NCBI RefSeq assembly: GCF_963169125.1 | Contig: NC_084800.1 | Location: forward strand, 149,726,397 to 149,790,396 | Direction: 5' to 3' | Length of the DNA: 64,000 bases | Source: Humulus lupulus | Taxonomy: Eukaryota > Streptophyta > Magnoliopsida > Rosales > Cannabaceae | Shown here: positions 1-12,445 of the stretch, one piece after another | Layout of the letters: every line of letters starts with the position of its first letter | Numbering within the stretch: position 1 is the stretch's first letter | Program-made: the position numbers and the translations under genes | Notes under the pieces: model-generated | The model's database searches: none | What the model saw: only the letters and a program-made list of their open reading frames with translations | Told to the model about the DNA's origin: nothing

Positions 1-1860
1 TTTCACCTCGGAGCTCTCCACCTCAGGCTTGGTCCAGCTTGCCCTTGCCTTTACCTGCACCACGTAGCACCCGTGAGCCAAGGCCCAGCAAGAAAACACA
101 ACAACAACAGAGCATGAACAATTAACAGACAAATCAATAACTCACATTACATCCCATAAACTCATATATATCATCAGTCAGTATAATCAAGTATTCCACA
201 TACTAGGCATTTCAGTTCATAATATACACAATACACAAACGATAACTAGGGCTAGTGCCCTCAGGCTGCTCCCTCTGTTATCCCATTGTTCCTGGCTCCC
301 AATGGCCAACTCGCGCCCCGTGCGCTAAAATCATGTATGGTACTCTTAGACCGCTTTTACATGTCCCTTGGCGTAATACCAACTTTGACATGATGTAACT
401 CTCGGGAGCACTTAGTCCCATTACAATCATAAATCCGGGTGCAGTTTTCTTACCTTTGAATTCACTGGTTCCTAATGCCACGAAGCCACGAGCACGGTCC
501 TCTACCCCAAGCCTTTCCAAAGTCCTAATCACAACACAAATAAAACATCCTTTGTCACTAATCAATCCAAGGCTACCTCCCCGGAACCAAACCCACAATC
601 TCGGAACCCCCAAAATCCTAAAACAATACACCGAAGACATCCCCCGAACCGCCGGAGCAAAGGCCTAAAATTGCAAAAATTCATGTCCTGAAATTGGCCT
701 TGAGCCGCAGCGCAACCCTGGTGCGCCGCGGCGCCCGGCAAGTCAGAGGCCAAATTTCGCCCAGAAGCAGCCTTGTGCTGCGGCGCGCTAGAACAGCGCC
801 ACAGCGCGCCTTCACGAGCCCAGAATTCTGGGTTTTCTTTCGCGTTTTTCCCGAACCCAACTCACTCCAAATCACCCCAAACTCCTTCCTAAGTCTGAAA
901 ACCAACTCTAAATCCCTAATAGACCTCACAACAACCTAGAAACATCATGCTCAAGCTCATTCACACAATTATTCCCAAAATTCACTCTTGAGTTTCATGC
1001 TTAATAACTCAAACTAGAAAATTAAAAACAACTTGAACCCAAACCCAAACCACACTCCAAATCCCCTAATCCTTAACAGAGATAAGCTTAGCAATTACTC
1101 AGAAACCTTACCTTGAATGGTGAGTCCAACCTCTAGCTTCAAACCTCCTTTCCCTTTGATTACCCAATTCTGAATTCATACAAAACCAGCCACCAACTTG
1201 CTTCAATTCACATTCATCATCTAAAAATTCAGACTTGAAACTTAAACATGTTATAGCTAAATCCTTACCTCTGAGTTTTCTTGGCCCAAGCTTGGTTGAT
1301 AACTTCAAACACCCCTTGATTCTCCTTCCAATAGTTTAAAATTCTGCTTCCCCTTTCTATCTCCCTTTTGCTCTAATTCTAGGTCTCCACAATTCAGCAT
1401 AAACCTATTTTCCCAAGTGTTATACGTACTTGTGTTTTTCTTCAGCTCAAACTCATCTATACACTGCCAAAAGACCAATTTAACCCTCCATTAATATCCC
1501 TTACTAACTAGACCTCAAGGCTTACTTGTCCTTTTCCTAGCTTTACAATTCTACCTCTTTCCCAATATAACTTGTTACTCTCTAAGGTTACTAACAGCCA
1601 CACAAGTTACCAAATCACCAGTTACCATTATCTAGTTTCCTAAGACCGTCTCGGCACGTGCATCACATCGGTAACACCGCACCCACATGGTACCAATCGC
1701 ATATCATAATTATCACATAGCATAATTCACATAGTCATATAACATGCTTAAAATCATAAGCATGCATCTTAATCATAAAAATCACACATAATTCCCATCA
1801 TGCCCTCCCGGCACACTAATCCAGTCCCTTAAGCCCTATCAGTGAATTTGGGTCGTTACA
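1..1860 (-). repeat. Long LTR, partial (family F type), cut by the window start
   Basis: Read on the minus strand, it begins at 1860 with TGTAACGACCCAAATTC and runs off the left edge. Compared with the complete copy at 10042-12445, about 330 bases of the 3' end are missing. It carries the family's two conserved blocks, AGGTAAGAAAACTGCACC-like (about 440-455) and GCTGGGCCTTGGCTCAC-like (about 65-95). The GC-rich segment near 700-800 contains GCCGCGGC-like sequence. No coding region is present. Its right flank is the interior of another LTR of the same family, so it probably inserted into that copy. Confidence 0.85.
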
Positions 1861-2799
1861 TTAATGGTATCCTTTATCTTGTTTGTGACTAGGAATAAGC
1901 TAGGGGCTTGGGAAATGGATCATGCTCAAGAGGCATCTCGCGTAACCAGTACATTTGGAAACTAAAGGTAAGAAAACTGCACCTGGATGTGGATTTATAA
2001 TGGGATTAAGGGTTCCCTATTTTGTATGCCTTATAGAGGATAGTATTATGCCATGTAAATAGTAGAAAAACATCCTAGAGTGCCGGAGTTTACATTAGCG
2101 CACAGGGCGTGACTTAGCCACTGGTAGCTGAGGACCCCTTATTATGCATTGTGCTCGGTTGAAGCGGGCCGGAGTCAGTGGGGTAAACAGAGGGTGAGTC
2201 TTCAGGTTTCGACCCTGATTATCATGTGATTTGATTGTTATTATTGATTGGTGGATTTGTCATGCTGAATAGCTGGGTGTTGATTGGTTGAATCTTTGGT
2301 TGTATCTATGTGCTATGTGATTAGTGTGCTATGTTAAGTGTATTGTCATGCTTAAAGGGTTATTAAATTGTTAACATTGTTTGTTATATAATGTGATGTT
2401 TTCTTGCTGGGCCTTGGCTCACGGGTGCTTCGTGATGCAGGTGAAGGCCAAGGCAAGCTTAATCAGCCCTGACTCGGAGAGCTCTAAGAGCAGAATGTAC
2501 ATGAACAGCTGCTCAGCCGCCACGGTTGAGGGGAGACGGGAACAGGAGATCCATAAACATTGGCTAGTGGTTGTTTGTACTCTGGAAATTTTGTAAACTA
2601 ACTTTCAAACACTGTTCCTTTTGGGATCCCATGTGTAAAAATGTTTAGTTATATGAAAAGTATCTTTTGAGACCAAAACCTTTTAACCCTAGCGCATTAG
2701 TGATTTTAGCAACACGTTTTTAACTAAATGACTTGATTAGCAAGTTCTGTCCCTTTATAAGTACACAGTGTAGTGGTCTTGGTTATCTAGGGTGTTATA
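1861..2799 (+). repeat. 3' part of a family F LTR, plus strand
   Basis: It starts inside the family just before the conserved block AGGTAAGAAAACTGCACC (about 1966). It continues through the GCTGGGCCTTGGCTCAC block (about 2405-2425) and ends at 2799 with the terminal signature ACACAGTGTAGTGGTCTTGG...GTTATA, a one-base variant of GTTACA. The 5' half should lie left of the window if the minus-strand copy at 1-1860 split it. Confidence 0.8.
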
Positions 2800-4399
2800 A
2801 AAATAACACATAAGGTAATAGAAAACTAACATCCTCCCTATTACATCACCAGTACAAACACTTTTTCTTTCATCAATATATTCATGTAAATCACTACGAC
2901 CTAACATGTACACTATACGTCGAACATATTCATGAAAATCACTATGAGCGAACATGTACACTATATATAGAGCACACCTTTCTTAAATTTTAAATCAAAG
3001 CTTGGAAAATTTACACATGCTCAATACAAGATCAATAGAAATATGCCACACCCTGGCATGCACCATAGCCAAAATCATTATACAATTCCACAAGAAAACA
3101 ATATAATCACCAATAAAACATAAACATCCATCATTGCACATTGATCAACAAAAGTCTCTAACATGGTTCTAAGAAGAGAAGATGAGAAAAGAAAACAAAG
3201 AATGAACTTCTCTTACTTCTTGATCTAGTGGTGACCGAACCCTAGATGATTCTTCCTCCCTTGATTATCTTTTGTACCCAACACCTTAGCTTGAAGAACA
3301 CATCAATCTCTTTCTTTCTTTTCTTCTTCAATATGACTCTCTCTTTTCCCTTTTTGTGTGCTGCGGCCAGAATGGAAAAATGAGAGCAAAAGACTCTTCT
3401 CATTCCTCATGTACCATCCTAGCTTGAAACCCTATGAAGCCAAAAGAAGATAGTTCTATTTTCCTTTCTTTTCCTTATTATTTTTATTTTCTAATAAATC
3501 AAATAATAAAAGTATTCAATTTATTAATTAATTGGCAGCACACCAAGCCAAATATTCATTCCTTAAGCACACAACCCATTAAGGGAATATTGCCAATTTT
3601 TGTGGCTCTAGCACCCTGCTACTTTGAGGCTTATTTTTGACCTAGATATATTGCGAACTAAAGTTTAGTCGCTTCTACAAAGTTTTGGATTGTCAAATTA
3701 GCTTTACAACAGTACCATCTTTGTCTAAATGGGGCACCTTCAGCGCACGTGTTGATCATTTTACTAAGGCTTGGTAAAAAGTTATAGGAATTCCAAAAAT
3801 GGAAACTCAATTTGATTTTCTAAAAAAACAATCAACACAAACTAATTAAATAAAGGAAACTATTATTCAACATATTCTTCTTCATTATGGAGACTAGATT
3901 CTTGCATGCATACCAACACACTACTCACTCCGTCAAACAAAAAATAAATAAAAACAAAAGGAAACAAACTATCATTTATTTAAAAAATAAATAAATTAAG
4001 CAAATAAATCCATGAAAAGAATGTAACTCAATTATTGTCACACTCAAATCTTAATTAAATAAAATTGTACAATAAGGCCATTATTTAAATAATCACAAAT
4101 AATATACATTCCTATAAAATAAATAATTAATTAAATATTTTAGTTGCTAGAAAACTATCTAGCGACAGTGATGGGGGTAAAGGGGCTACTCTACTCAAGG
4201 TGTGTCGCTCTTATCTCTCTGATTTTAAGAGGTGAAACAATCCTTCTCCCATTTCTGCTCTCCTGCCTTATGAACTCCATACACTATCTCAGCTTGTGGA
4301 TAATACTTGGAAAGACTCATTTTCTCATAACCTTGCAACCTCTTCAAGAGGTGCCCACCAAAGTTCCGTGCTTAGGAGTACTAGTGATAATACGAGTAC
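2800..4399. other. AT-rich intergenic or decayed repeat stretch, no gene seen
   Basis: No reading frame with recognisable protein content was found. The part from about 2990 to 3640 has the texture of an old minus-strand LTR (pyrimidine-rich tracts, a 'gaaccctag' leader-like segment). 3830-4140 is very AT-rich. 4141-4400 is a more balanced stretch with faint resemblance to a copia gag-pol junction, too weak to call. Confidence 0.4.
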
Positions 4400-5030
4400 C
4401 CGTTGGTATTAATTTGAATAAAATCAGGGACGCAACAGAAGGTGGGGTGGGGGAATTTAAAAAACTTATAAATACTAAGCCATGATAAATACATATATCT
4501 ATATAGTAATTCAACACATACAAGGAAAAGTAAATTACCTCTTGCAGTCTATCAAGATTCCTTGAGTCTTGTAGTCTAATCAATCGATCTTCCTATCAAG
4601 TAAAGACTCACACCTTAGCCTTCCAAATCATTCTTCAAACACACAAGGACGTGTGTGGGCACGTAGGATTCACATGTTGATTATTTTGGCTCTCTAGGTC
4701 TTCTCAACACATGAGATCTAGAGAGTTTGGAGAAAAGAGAAGGCTTGTAGAAAGTTCAAGAATTTTCAGGCCTAGAAAATTCTATCGACACTTTTTTGAG
4801 AGAGTTTGATAACAAAATAACACCTGAATGATAAGAATCTCTTCTTTTTAGAATTGTAAAGATAAAATAAAACAATTTAATTTTCTTTAATTTTTACTAA
4901 TTCAAATTGATTATTTATCTTTTGATTTTGGTTATTTATTTAAATCAAATTTAAAATAATAATTAAATAAAAAAATAAATTTGAAATTCAAAATTCAAAT
5001 CCCAGGAATGTGTGGCACTGCAAGTGTCGT
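4400..5030 (-). repeat. Fragment of a Ty1/copia LTR (same family as 19963-21488)
   Basis: It matches the low-coordinate part of the copia LTR at 19963-20620 almost throughout. Shared features are the GTTGGT(A/G)TTAATTTGAATAAA end, the 'caaggatgt/cgtgtgtgggc' segment, the 'acacatgagatctagagag' segment and the 'tttgaaattcaaaattcaaa' segment. There is no primer-binding site beside it, and the rest of the LTR is gone, so it is a truncated relic. Confidence 0.75.
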
Positions 5031-5034
5031 GAGC

Positions 5035-6252
5035 TACTTTTGGCTTATAATCTCTGTGACCTTGAATTCTATCAATCCGGGTGATAAGATCCATCCCGAG
5101 CCTTGACTTTTGGATTCCTGAGCCAAAAACCTCCTTGGGGACCAAAAACCCGTTAAGAGTCGCGGCCCGCCTCAATCTAGAGGCTCAACCTCCCATTTCT
5201 GCAGACACGCGTCGCGGCCCAACCAAAGGGGCGTCGCAACCTGCCCTTCATTTTGGCCTTCCATCTGTTCTGGAGGATCGTGGCTCACAAAGAACAATGT
5301 TACGGCCCGACCCCCTTCAAACCTAGAAATCCCCCATTTTAACAACCAAACCCAGCCAATTTAACCCAAAATCAATCCAACAACTTAATTTAATAATCAT
5401 AATAGTTCTAGAATGGTCCCAGCAACAAAACCTAACCAAAAAACTAGCTTAAAACGTCATCAAATCCCAAATTCAATCTTCAACTTCAAGGACTACAGAA
5501 AGCTACAACTCATCCAAGAACTACAAAATTTAATGGCTAAAATCACAATTCAAAGGTTACCTTAACCTCTGCTTGAATCCACAAGTTCAAACTGAGCTAA
5601 TCATCAAGTCTAGAGCCCCAATTCCTTGCTTAAGCTTCAATGTTTCCCTTGGTAAAGTTTAGAGAAAACAAGAGGGAGAGAAAAGGAAGATAAGGTCAGG
5701 TTATGCCAAGTTTCTAAGTGTTTCTTATGTTTTGTCTTACTTAACCTAGGTCATTTAAGTTACCTCCAAGGCTCGGGGTACCAAAATTGTCCCTGAGGGA
5801 AAAATGGTAAATTTCCCTGACATTCTCTCCTAAACGTTCTAACTTCAAATATATCTCCAAATATTTATGTTCATAACCCGATAACCCAGTAAAATGTCTA
5901 ATACCCGAAATAGCTCTTTACTCGCCCCGAGTCGTGTATCAGGTTCCGTTGTGACTTCCTAGCTAAACCGCTCCCTAGGACTGTCTCAAATCGTGCATCT
6001 CAAATATATCACCACTCACACGTGGTAAAGATCACAAAAATCACACATATTGCATTTATACCCTCAATGGGCTAAAATTACAAACATGCCCCTAATAACC
6101 AAATGGGGCCCACATGCATATTTAATTTACCTAAACATGCATTTATAATCACATACTCATCAAATTCACACATTAATATAATAAATCGCGTATTTCCCTC
6201 TAGGCATGCTAATCAAGGCCCCAAGCCTTATTAGCAAAATTGGGATGCTACA
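5035..6252 (-). repeat. 5' part of a long LTR of the TGTAGCATCCC subfamily
   Basis: On the minus strand it begins at 6252 with TGTAGCATCCCAATTTTGC, like the copy at 45165. It then follows the family path: a 'atgcatgtgggccccatttgg' segment, 'gactcggggcgag', a GC-rich segment with cgCGGCCC, and the 'gataagatccatcccgagcc' segment shared with 46776-46850. It stops near 5035, before the conserved downstream blocks, where the copia LTR fragment begins, so the 3' half is missing. Confidence 0.8.
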
Positions 6253-6718
6253 ATACAATTATCCACTATTTCAGAATTTATGACATAACTTAGAGAGTTT
6301 CACCTTAGGGTCTGTCAAACTTAAAATACATCATTCTTTCCTATCTTCGTAAGAAGCCAACCTTGATATTAATATCACCAGAAACCTTCCTTAGGGTGTG
6401 GAAACAAAGCCACCTCAAGGCCCTAATCATATTCCATGGTGTTGTACTAATAATGGAGACAATAGGTCACATTGAGATGTCAACATTTTCCCACTTACTA
6501 TTTTAGAATATATGTTTTTACTAAACTAATCAATTAATTCCAAACTAATTAATAGTTCATTTATTACCATAAGAATGTAATTAAGTACAAAAATCATACA
6601 ATTATAAAAGAGCATGTATCTATAATTAAAGTGATAAAAAATAATTACCCATTACATTCTTCAAACTTTACCAAAAACACTTTTTAAATAAAGTCAATTA
6701 TCCTAAAAGGCCTATAAT
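6253..6718. other. Unassigned spacer between two LTRs
   Basis: This is AT-rich with no coding potential. Its texture ('gtggaaacaaagccacctcaaggcc', 'cacattgagatgtcaacatt') suggests the remains of another LTR, but I found no second copy in the window. Confidence 0.3.
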
Positions 6719-7321
6719 TGTAACAACCCGAAATATACAAGACAAAAATTATGTGGAAAATTAAAAAAAAATACTTTAGTTCATCTTATCGAAAATCCAT
6801 ACAAAAAAAAAAAAAAAAAAAACTGTTAAAAGATCATGTGCGCACACTTTTAGTTTAGCAAACTAAAATACAATTAATTATCCAAAGAGTTATAATATAG
6901 TAGTTATCCCAAAAGTTATATAAAGTTTTCAACTTTATCTTTTCAAAATGGTGAACCATCAAAACCATCCCCAGGTTGGGCCACATGTACATATCTGCAT
7001 GCAGACTCTAGCGCTCATTGCTCCATCTTGAATAACATGAATAACTAGGTAAGAAACAAAGCTTAGTAAGAATAGCCTTAAAACACAAGTATACTAAACC
7101 CCAATAATGGGTTGACCTAAGGTAGTTACCACTATCAGTCCCTAGGGTATTGGATAAGTTCCAACCCTATCACACAATTTTCTCAAATAATAGCCATATC
7201 TCAAACTAATACTTTGGTTGTACCTAACAACCAATTTCACACATATCATAAAAACTGCACTTAAAAAATGCTAGAACATTCAAGATATATAATAACACAA
7301 TTTAATCAATTCAAACAAACA

Positions 7322-7590
7322 CAAAGGATCCTGGATCAAACCCAGATTCACTCTTAACGTCCTGGCTCCAACCCGGGCTATATTACCGCTGTCTAGGCTC
7401 CAATCAAATCCATTTCATTTTTTTGTCTTGGCTCCAACCCAGACTATGTCTTACTCTCGTCTTGGCTTCAATCCGAACTTTTATCTTACCATGTACTCAC
7501 TCCAACGCAGACTATATTTTACCATGTCCTGGCTCCAATCTGGATGGTATTACACTAAGGTTCTGGCTCCAACCTGAACCCACTTACCAT
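7322..7590. repeat. Degenerate minisatellite based on CTGGCTCCAACCC
   Basis: At least seven imperfect repeats of a roughly 35-50-base unit, each centred on (C/T)TGGCTCCAA(C/T)CC(G/A)GACTAT followed by a short AT-rich spacer. It sits inside element E. The second E copy begins downstream of the equivalent position, so it cannot be used for comparison. Confidence 0.75.
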
Positions 7591-9673
7591 TAAGCCGCAT
7601 AATGCATAAGCATTGAAAAGGTGGGTATCAAGCATACCTTGGTCTTAATGACCCAAACAAAACTAGTGTAATCTACTACTACAAGCACACACTAGTATGT
7701 ATTCATGTTATAGCCAAGAAAGGGAAAGGCTAATCTTACCTAGATTCCTTACCTTCAAGTTGACTCCTTAATACCGCTAATCATTTTCCCCTAGGCAGTT
7801 ACTGTAATTAATACAGTGTACTTAGAATAAACTATGGCATAAACTTATAGCTAATATTCTATAATAGTTACACTCAATCAATACTCATAGACTCTATACA
7901 ATAGTCTCCTACACACTTCCTAATGTACAAAGGTCGGATTTTTTATTCGGCCTTTAATATATCGTAGGAATCGGTCTCAAAGTAACATGCTCTCCACACC
8001 GTATGATTTCATATTTATTTGTCAAGAAACTATTTTATTTAATAATTATGTACTCTTGTTTAGAATCAAAAGAATTAAAATAATCTCTTTTTATAAAAAT
8101 ACCATAATTTTTCCCTCTTTTAGGAAATTCTCCATTTTCTTTTATAATACAAAAATAATCCTTTTTGACTCTTAATATTTTTTATTTGTTTATTTTGGAA
8201 AAGTTACCCTTTGTTTATAAAAATTGTTTTTAGAATAGCCTTCTATTTTTACCAAGTTTAAATAATAGCCTAAAACATCTTTTATGGTATTTTTGAAAAG
8301 AAGGGCAATTGGATCCTTAATTTTTTAAAATGGTATAAATCATATTTTATTTATCTCAAACTGATTTAGATTGATTTAATATCCCAAGACCTTAATTAAT
8401 TTCATAAAAAGAACAAATTTCTATTTTTCACATTTTTAATTTTTTACTTTTTAATTAAGTGATAAAAGTCTATTTTCAAACCATTGTCATATCTCGAGTT
8501 TTTTTCCAAAGCCCCTGACCCCATTTCCACTTATTTTTTGCCATAAGGACAGGTACTAGGTGAAAACCTCGCATCAAAAATTATTTTAGGTTGGGAGAAT
8601 CAACCTCCCAAAAACCTCATTTCGTTATGGTTAGTATTTATATTTTTCAGATTTTAGGTCAAATTTTAAAATTTTATTTCTCTTAAACCATAATGTATTT
8701 TTCTCTAAACTTTTACAGAGACATTTATATATATATAATCTATCATCCTATAAAATTTCATAATTTTTAGGATATTATAACCCACTAAAATATTCAATGA
8801 AATCTGGGCAGTGCATACTGCCTAGTATTTTTTTCCAGATTTCCATCACAATGCCAAAAAGTGTATAACTTTAGCATAAAAATACATTTTTATGACTTTC
8901 CAAATCCTAACATAAAGTACTCTCAAAGTAATACATAACTACACAATTTATTTTCACAAACAGAGGCAAAAATGTGTGGTCAAACCCCTTGGAAGTCAGA
9001 CTACGAATTTATACTCACAACAATATTACCAAGATTTCTAGCTTAAAACTAGACCACAAGCATGCATGTAAATAATCATACCACACAAATTCAAACATAA
9101 TCATAAAAATAAGCTCAACAACTATTAAAAAAATCCTATTCAACCAGATCTACAAAAATAGCTAAAGAACTTAAGGAAAGCAAACATAAGGTTTTACCTC
9201 TTGAAGCCCTAGCTAGGAGATGAGTTCCTTAGCGATTCAAACTTTTCCCTTGGTGTTATAAACCCCAAAAACTGAGACCCAAGCCCATCATATAGATTTA
9301 AAAATAGGTTAGAGTAGAAGAAAAATATATGACGGACAAGAATAAGCTAGCTTTACAAAGTTCCTTACCTTGTCTTGCTTTGATCACAAAAGATGTTCAA
9401 GCTTTGAGATCTAGCTTGTATGTACTCCTTTGAACCCTGGAACACAATAACATGGTCGTGTATGATTTTTAGATCCCATGCATGCACAAGAACCCTGTCA
9501 TTTTTTGTTGGAGAAGAAGGAGAAAGAAAATGAATCACAAAGAATGATTAAACTTACTTTCAAGCTTGGTATTTTCCTCTTGAAGTTCTTCTTGTCAAAG
9601 AAAGGAGAGTAGCTCTATAGAGTGTTTCTAGTTCTTAGAATATGAAAAATGCACAAATGAAGTGAATAGAGAA

Positions 9674-9691
9674 GGGGGGGGGGGGGGGGGG
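9674..9691 (+). repeat. G18 homopolymer
   Basis: Eighteen consecutive G inside element E. The corresponding place in the second copy (about 17935) reads only AGGGAGGGGATG, so the run expanded here or is an assembly artefact. Confidence 0.9.
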
Positions 9692-10041
9692 TTCGGTTGA
9701 GTGAGTAAGAGAGAGAGAGAGAGACTATGATGATTAGAAAAGAGTTACTTGTATGGAAAGCAAAAGGCCTTTCTTATACTTGGACTTTGAATAAATGAAT
9801 TTGTAAGCTAGAACAAGCAAGCCCTAGGAACCCTTTTCCCTAGGCTATGCCATCCCCACTCTCTCTCTTTTCCCTCTTGATTTTACTATTTTGCCCTTCC
9901 CTAGTTGCCTCCAAAATAAAAGAGCTGAAGGACCCTGAGGTACTTTTATACCCATTATTTTCCTTATTTTTAACCTATAGTTTTTAAATTTTCATACATG
10001 AATTAATTTGAATATTTTTGACCAAAAATAATATTTTTCAC

Positions 10042-12445
10042 TGTAACGACCCAAATTCGCTAATAAGGCTTAAGGGCCTTGATTAGTGTGCCTGGAGGGC
10101 ATAATGGGAATTATGTGTGACTTTGATGAGTAAATGCATGATTATGATCTAAAGCATGATATATGACTATTTGAATATTTGAGATGCATGACTATGTGTA
10201 TTAGTATGCATGTAGGGCCTGATTAGGTTAGAAGGACATAATCGTAACTTTGGCCATTATGGGCATAACTGTATTGATATATGTGAAAATTGTCGAGACC
10301 ACATTATTATGTGGATATATCTGTGATCTGTGACTCGAGACGATCCTAGTGAGCAGATTAGCGAAAAAGTCATGGCGGGGATTTAGACCCTGCTTGGGGT
10401 GAGCCTATGGGTATAAATGGCAATTTAGTGAGTATATTGGAGTCTATTTTGACATTGGGGAATATAATTGGAAATTAATTAGGTATTGGGAATTAAGCGG
10501 TAAGTATTAGAGACACGCGAGGAGTTAGCGGGAATTGGGGTGAAATGACTAGAATGCCCCTAAGTGGACTAAAGGGTTAGAAATAAAGGGAGGGCATTAA
10601 GGTCATTTGGCTTTTTAAAGATGGGTATTACTGAGGCTTTATGTTAGTGGAAGTGGTAGAATATTACAGAAGTCTGAGGAAAGAAAGAAAAGAAGGAAAA
10701 GAAAGAAAAGAGAAAGGGGAGGAAAACAAAGCTGGTTTTCTCTAGGGTCGGTTTGTGGTTCTCTCACCACTTTTCTTGGATTTTCTTGGAGCAAAGCTCA
10801 TAGGAGAGCTGAGTTAGGCTGAGCATCAAGAATCCTAAGCTAGGCTTGGAGAATTGGCAGAGGTTTAGAAAGAATATACCATCACCTGAGGTAAGACCTT
10901 GTAGCTTCTTCAGTTTCTGGTTTTAGTTTTTAACCTGTGGTGCATAAGCTGGATTTGATGGGAACTTTAGGAAATTCAGGCCAAAGGGTGAGGAATAGCA
11001 AGCTAAGGAGGTGTAGAGGTTGTCTTGAAATCAAAATACCATTAAAGGTATGAAATTCTAAGCTTATAACTTTGATGTTTTGACGGGTTTCTGCTGAGTT
11101 TTGAGTTTAGAGTCAGCTATGGGGAATTTTGGGATTAGGGATGCATGTGCTTGAGTTTTGAGTATTTGGGGTGCTTGGGATGAGTGGAGTATGTTCATAA
11201 GGTTGTTTTTGAGTTTGGTGAAGGTTTGGAGAAGTTTTGGTTGAGTTTGGTTCGAGGAAATCGCAGGAAGGGAAATCTGGAAGTTGTTTGTCTGTGACTA
11301 GCGCTATAGCACTAGCCTTTGGGCGTTGTAGCTCTAGGCCAAGCTTCCTGGGGGATTTTGCTTCTGTTTAGAGCACTGTAGCGCTACCCTATTTTCAGAA
11401 AGGGATTTTAGGGTTGTTTACAAGGGTTTTTGACCAAGGGTTTGGGGTTTGATTCCACCACCTTGTTTGGTGGAACTAGGACTTCCCGGGGGCTCGAGAT
11501 TGGCCCCAAGGCTAGGTTTTGGACTTGAGGATTGATGATGACTTTGGCCTATGGTTGTGTTTAGGTGAGCGCTAGGGCTCGAGGGGGATCGTCCTCAAGG
11601 AGTCGAGTGATCAAAGCTAGGGAATTGAAAGGTAAGAAAACTGCACCCGGTTATATGTTTGTGATGGGACTAAGTGCTCCCGATATTTGTATTATGTCAA
11701 TGATGGTATTATGCCATGGGACATGTGATAGCAGCCTAAGGGTACCGTACATAATATTTGCGCACAGGGCGCGGCTTGGCCACTGGTAGCCGAGGACAGC
11801 TTAATATTCACTGAGCTCGGTTTAAGCGGGCCGGAGTCAGTGGGATAACGGAGGGAGCGGCCTGAGGGCGCTAGCCCTAGTTATCATTTGTGAACTGTTA
11901 TATGAAATGGGTTAATATGTTAGTATGTTGAATACTTGATTATACTGCATGATTATATGGTTGAGAATATGTGATGCAATATGAGATATTGATTTGTCTG
12001 TTGATTGCTTATGCTTTGTTGTTGTGTTTTCTTGGTGGGCCTTGGCTCACGAGTGCTACGTGGTGCAGGTAAAGGCAAAGGCAAGCTGGACCAACCCTGA
12101 GATGGAGAGCTGGGGGGTTGAATGTACATAGCCAGCTGTTCGATCGCCATGGTCGAGGAGTGGATCAGGAAAGGGATTGTCTAACTGTCCGTTTTGCCTT
12201 AATATGGATTGATACTGTATTTTAACCTTATGTCTTTTGTAAACGGTCTTTAGTCTTAATATTTTTGGGATCCCGTGTAAACAGGAAACATTTCTTTATG
12301 AAAATGTGGCTTTTGAGACCAAAACATTTTAACCCTAGTTCCTTTATAGTTTCAATAACACGTTTTTTAACTAAATGACTTGATTAGCAAGTCTAGCACT
12401 TTATAAACACACAGTGTAGCGGTCTTGGCTATCCAGGGCGTTACA
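10042..12445 (+). mobile_element. Solo LTR, complete (family F reference copy), 2404 bp
   Basis: It starts TGTAACGACCC and ends GGGCGTTACA, giving TGTAACG/CGTTACA inverted termini. Flanks are TTCAC (10037-10041) and GTCAC (12446-12450), a 5-bp target duplication with one mismatch. The second copy of the host repeat at 18270 reads straight through this site (AGTCACACTATT), showing the empty state. Internal landmarks are the CCACATTATTATGTGG hairpin (about 10302), palindromic AGCGCTA motifs (11298-11385), AGGTAAGAAAACTGCACC (about 11630) and the GGGCCTTGGCTCAC block (about 12035). It has no internal element region, so it is a solo LTR left by LTR-LTR recombination. Confidence 0.88.

Noticed and set aside
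278..640. 120-residue minus-strand frame in the first LTR
   Set aside because: It lies across the conserved LTR block on the element's own strand; related copies do not preserve the frame and no domain is visible.
681..939. Overlapping frames on both strands in a GC-rich LTR segment
   Set aside because: These are opposite-strand shadows of low-complexity GC-rich sequence; other LTR copies break both frames.
4144..4485. 113-residue plus-strand frame
   Set aside because: Faint copia-like flavour in another frame, but no motif clear enough, and the end overlaps the copia LTR fragment.
11565..11789. 74-residue frame in the solo LTR
   Set aside because: It covers conserved block 1, but the frame is not kept open in sister LTRs.
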